In this document: positions 63,141 through 64,000 of the stretch, piece by piece
Numbering within the stretch: the first letter of the stretch is position 1
Layout: each line of letters starts with the position of its first letter
From: Terriglobia bacterium
Lineage (GTDB): Bacteria; Acidobacteriota; UBA6911
Length of the DNA: 64,000 nt
Assembly: GCA_020072565.1 (NCBI GenBank)
Contig: JAIQGI010000007.1
Coordinates: 186,001-250,000, forward strand
Direction of reading: 5' to 3'
Position numbers and translations under genes: made by a program
Notes under the pieces: model-generated
Database searches by the model: none
The model's input: the letters and a program-made list of their open reading frames with translations, nothing else
Told to the model about the DNA's origin: nothing

Positions 63141-63815
63141 GTGGTCGGCAGAGCACTGATAGTCAGCTGTTTGCTGGTTGCCGGAGCAGTTTATATCGGC
63201 TTTGCTTCCAAGTCGGAACCGGTGCCCATACGCCGGTCATTATCAGAGCTCCCGGCCCGGATCGGAGTCTGGGAAGGAGAAGGCGCAACAGAATTGGATC
63301 CGACTACCCTCAGAGTTCTTGGAGTGGACGACTATACCAACAGGAGGTACTTCGGCACTGCAGGGGCGTCGGTCGGCCTCTATATAGGGTATTACCGCAG
63401 CCAGCGCCAGGGGAACACGATTCATTCTCCGCTCAATTGCCTCCCGGGTGCCGGATGGAATCCCGTTGAGAAGGACATCCTGCCCATTTCCATTAATGCC
63501 GGCGCTGTCTCGGAAGGCGCCGACCCGCCACAAACGGAGTTCCGTATCAACCGCATCGTGATTCAGAGGGGCATGGACAAGCAGGTTGTCTTGTACTGGT
63601 ATCAAAGTCATGGTCGTGTCGTTGCCAGTGAGTACTGGGGTAAGATCTATGCCGTGCTCGATGCCATACGAACCAGCCGGACGGATGCCGCTCTCGTGCG
63701 CGTGATCAGCCCTGTGACCAGTGCCGGGGAAGCAGGCGAGACGACCGCCGAGCAGAATGCCGTCACTTTCGTCAGGGATCTGCTCCCACTCCTCGGCCAA
63801 TACCTGCCTGACTAG
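63141..63815 (+). CDS. epsI: EpsI family protein
   Basis: 224 residues from the GTG at 63141, which has GGAGG four bases upstream and gives the usual short start (MVGRALIVSCLLVAG, a signal anchor); an ATG at 63072 would overlap xrtA by 34 bases and add an uncharacteristic 23 residues. ELPARIGVWEGE, DDYTNRRYF, YYRSQRQGNTIHSPLNCLPG and KQVVLYWYQSHGR are EpsI marks. Membrane-anchored periplasmic partner of the exosortase. In other species it is a domain fused to XrtA. Stop overlaps the start of repeat copy G. Confidence 0.94.
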   Translation: MVGRALIVSCLLVAGAVYIGFASKSEPVPIRRSLSELPARIGVWEGEGATELDPTTLRVLGVDDYTNRRYFGTAGASVGLYIGYYRSQRQGNTIHSPLNCLPGAGWNPVEKDILPISINAGAVSEGADPPQTEFRINRIVIQRGMDKQVVLYWYQSHGRVVASEYWGKIYAVLDAIRTSRTDAALVRVISPVTSAGEAGETTAEQNAVTFVRDLLPLLGQYLPD

Positions 63816-63986
63816 CCCGGCTTCTTCCTGAATAAATGGCAGAAAAGGGATCTCTGGACGCGGGAAAACGCCGACAAACGCCGTCAGTATTGGTCCTGTC
63901 GCCGTGCAGAAGCTTTTGCCGCCCCGCAGGGGTCAGCGCTTCGCGCTGATCGTGCTTGCCATCCAACTTCGTGAATAATTCAGGTC
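63813..63986. repeat. Interspersed TIR/hairpin element, copy G
   Basis: Left end CCCGGCTTCTTCCTGAATAA, right end reverse-complemented ACCTGAATTATTCACGAAGT. Inner pieces: GGACGCGGGAAAACGCC, and the hairpin TCAGCGCTTCGCGCTGA, shared with copy C. Lies directly after epsI, overlapping its stop codon. Confidence 0.85.
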
Positions 63987-64000
63987 ATACAAAACGAATT

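Noticed and set aside
1-64000. CRISPR arrays, integrases or transposases
   Set aside because: No regularly spaced direct repeats and no recombinase-like protein were seen; the interspersed repeats carry no coding sequence.

Overview
The window is almost entirely an exopolysaccharide (EPS) locus of the exosortase A (XrtA/EpsH, PEP-CTERM) type from a Gram-negative bacterium. The evidence is the set of XrtA-linked families: the exosortase with EpsI, the PrsK/PrsR two-component pair, a DUF3473 polysaccharide deacetylase, an EpsB-like sugar transferase, a Wzz-like chain-length protein with a tyrosine autokinase, a FemAB-like protein, an O-glycosylation ligase, an ACP/acyl-CoA ligase/PLP-decarboxylase trio, Stp1/Stp2-type glycosyltransferases and an XrtA amidotransferase. 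Gene content and the repeat-rich intergenic regions would fit an Acidobacteriota-like genome, but nothing here fixes the taxon. No rRNA, tRNA, CRISPR array or insertion sequence with a transposase was seen.

Layout. (1) 1-8.2 kb, minus strand: two B12-binding radical SAM proteins (the first cut by the window edge), a family 2 glycosyltransferase, a small membrane protein, an FAD oxidoreductase with a membrane tail, and a flippase-like YbhN/AglD protein. (2) 8.9-11.9 kb, plus strand: a two-helix membrane protein, then a tight four-gene module made of a short Tat-leader peptide, a PqqD-like protein, an HprK-like kinase and a nucleotidyltransferase, behind a consensus-like sigma-70 promoter. (3) 11.9-19.4 kb, minus strand: the assembly block (outer-membrane barrel, chain-length protein, tyrosine kinase, EpsB, WecB, deacetylase) behind a second good promoter. 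(4) 19.9-54.5 kb, plus strand: about 22 genes for sugar and acyl modification, glycosyl transfer, Wzx-type export and polymerisation/ligation, with an AlgD-like GDP-mannose dehydrogenase, three Stp1-like glycosyltransferases, two asparagine-synthase homologues, two GNAT paralogues, a large secreted propeller/Fn3 protein and a decayed GNAT pseudogene. (5) 54.5-56.4 kb, minus strand: amidotransferase 1. (6) 56.9-63.8 kb, plus strand: a GT39-like protein, prsK, prsR, xrtA and epsI.

Likely joint function: EpsB primes a lipid carrier; WecB and the AlgD-like enzyme supply amino-sugar and uronic-acid donors; glycosyltransferases build the repeat unit; transferases, deacetylases, amidotransferases and a methyltransferase decorate it; the Wzx-like protein flips it; ligase, Wzz-like protein, tyrosine kinase and barrel control polymerisation and export; PrsK/PrsR with sigma-54 regulate the system; and XrtA processes PEP-CTERM proteins encoded elsewhere. 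No Wza/EpsA-type export protein and no PEP-CTERM substrate was seen in the window.

Most worth a second look: the Tat-leader peptide/PqqD/HprK/nucleotidyltransferase module, which resembles a peptide-tailoring (RiPP-like) system; an interspersed family of nested-hairpin elements with terminal inverted repeats; a membrane domain present both as a C-terminal fusion and as a free-standing neighbour; a truncated CelD-like GNAT pseudogene; and an exosortase reading frame with no normal start codon at its expected N terminus.
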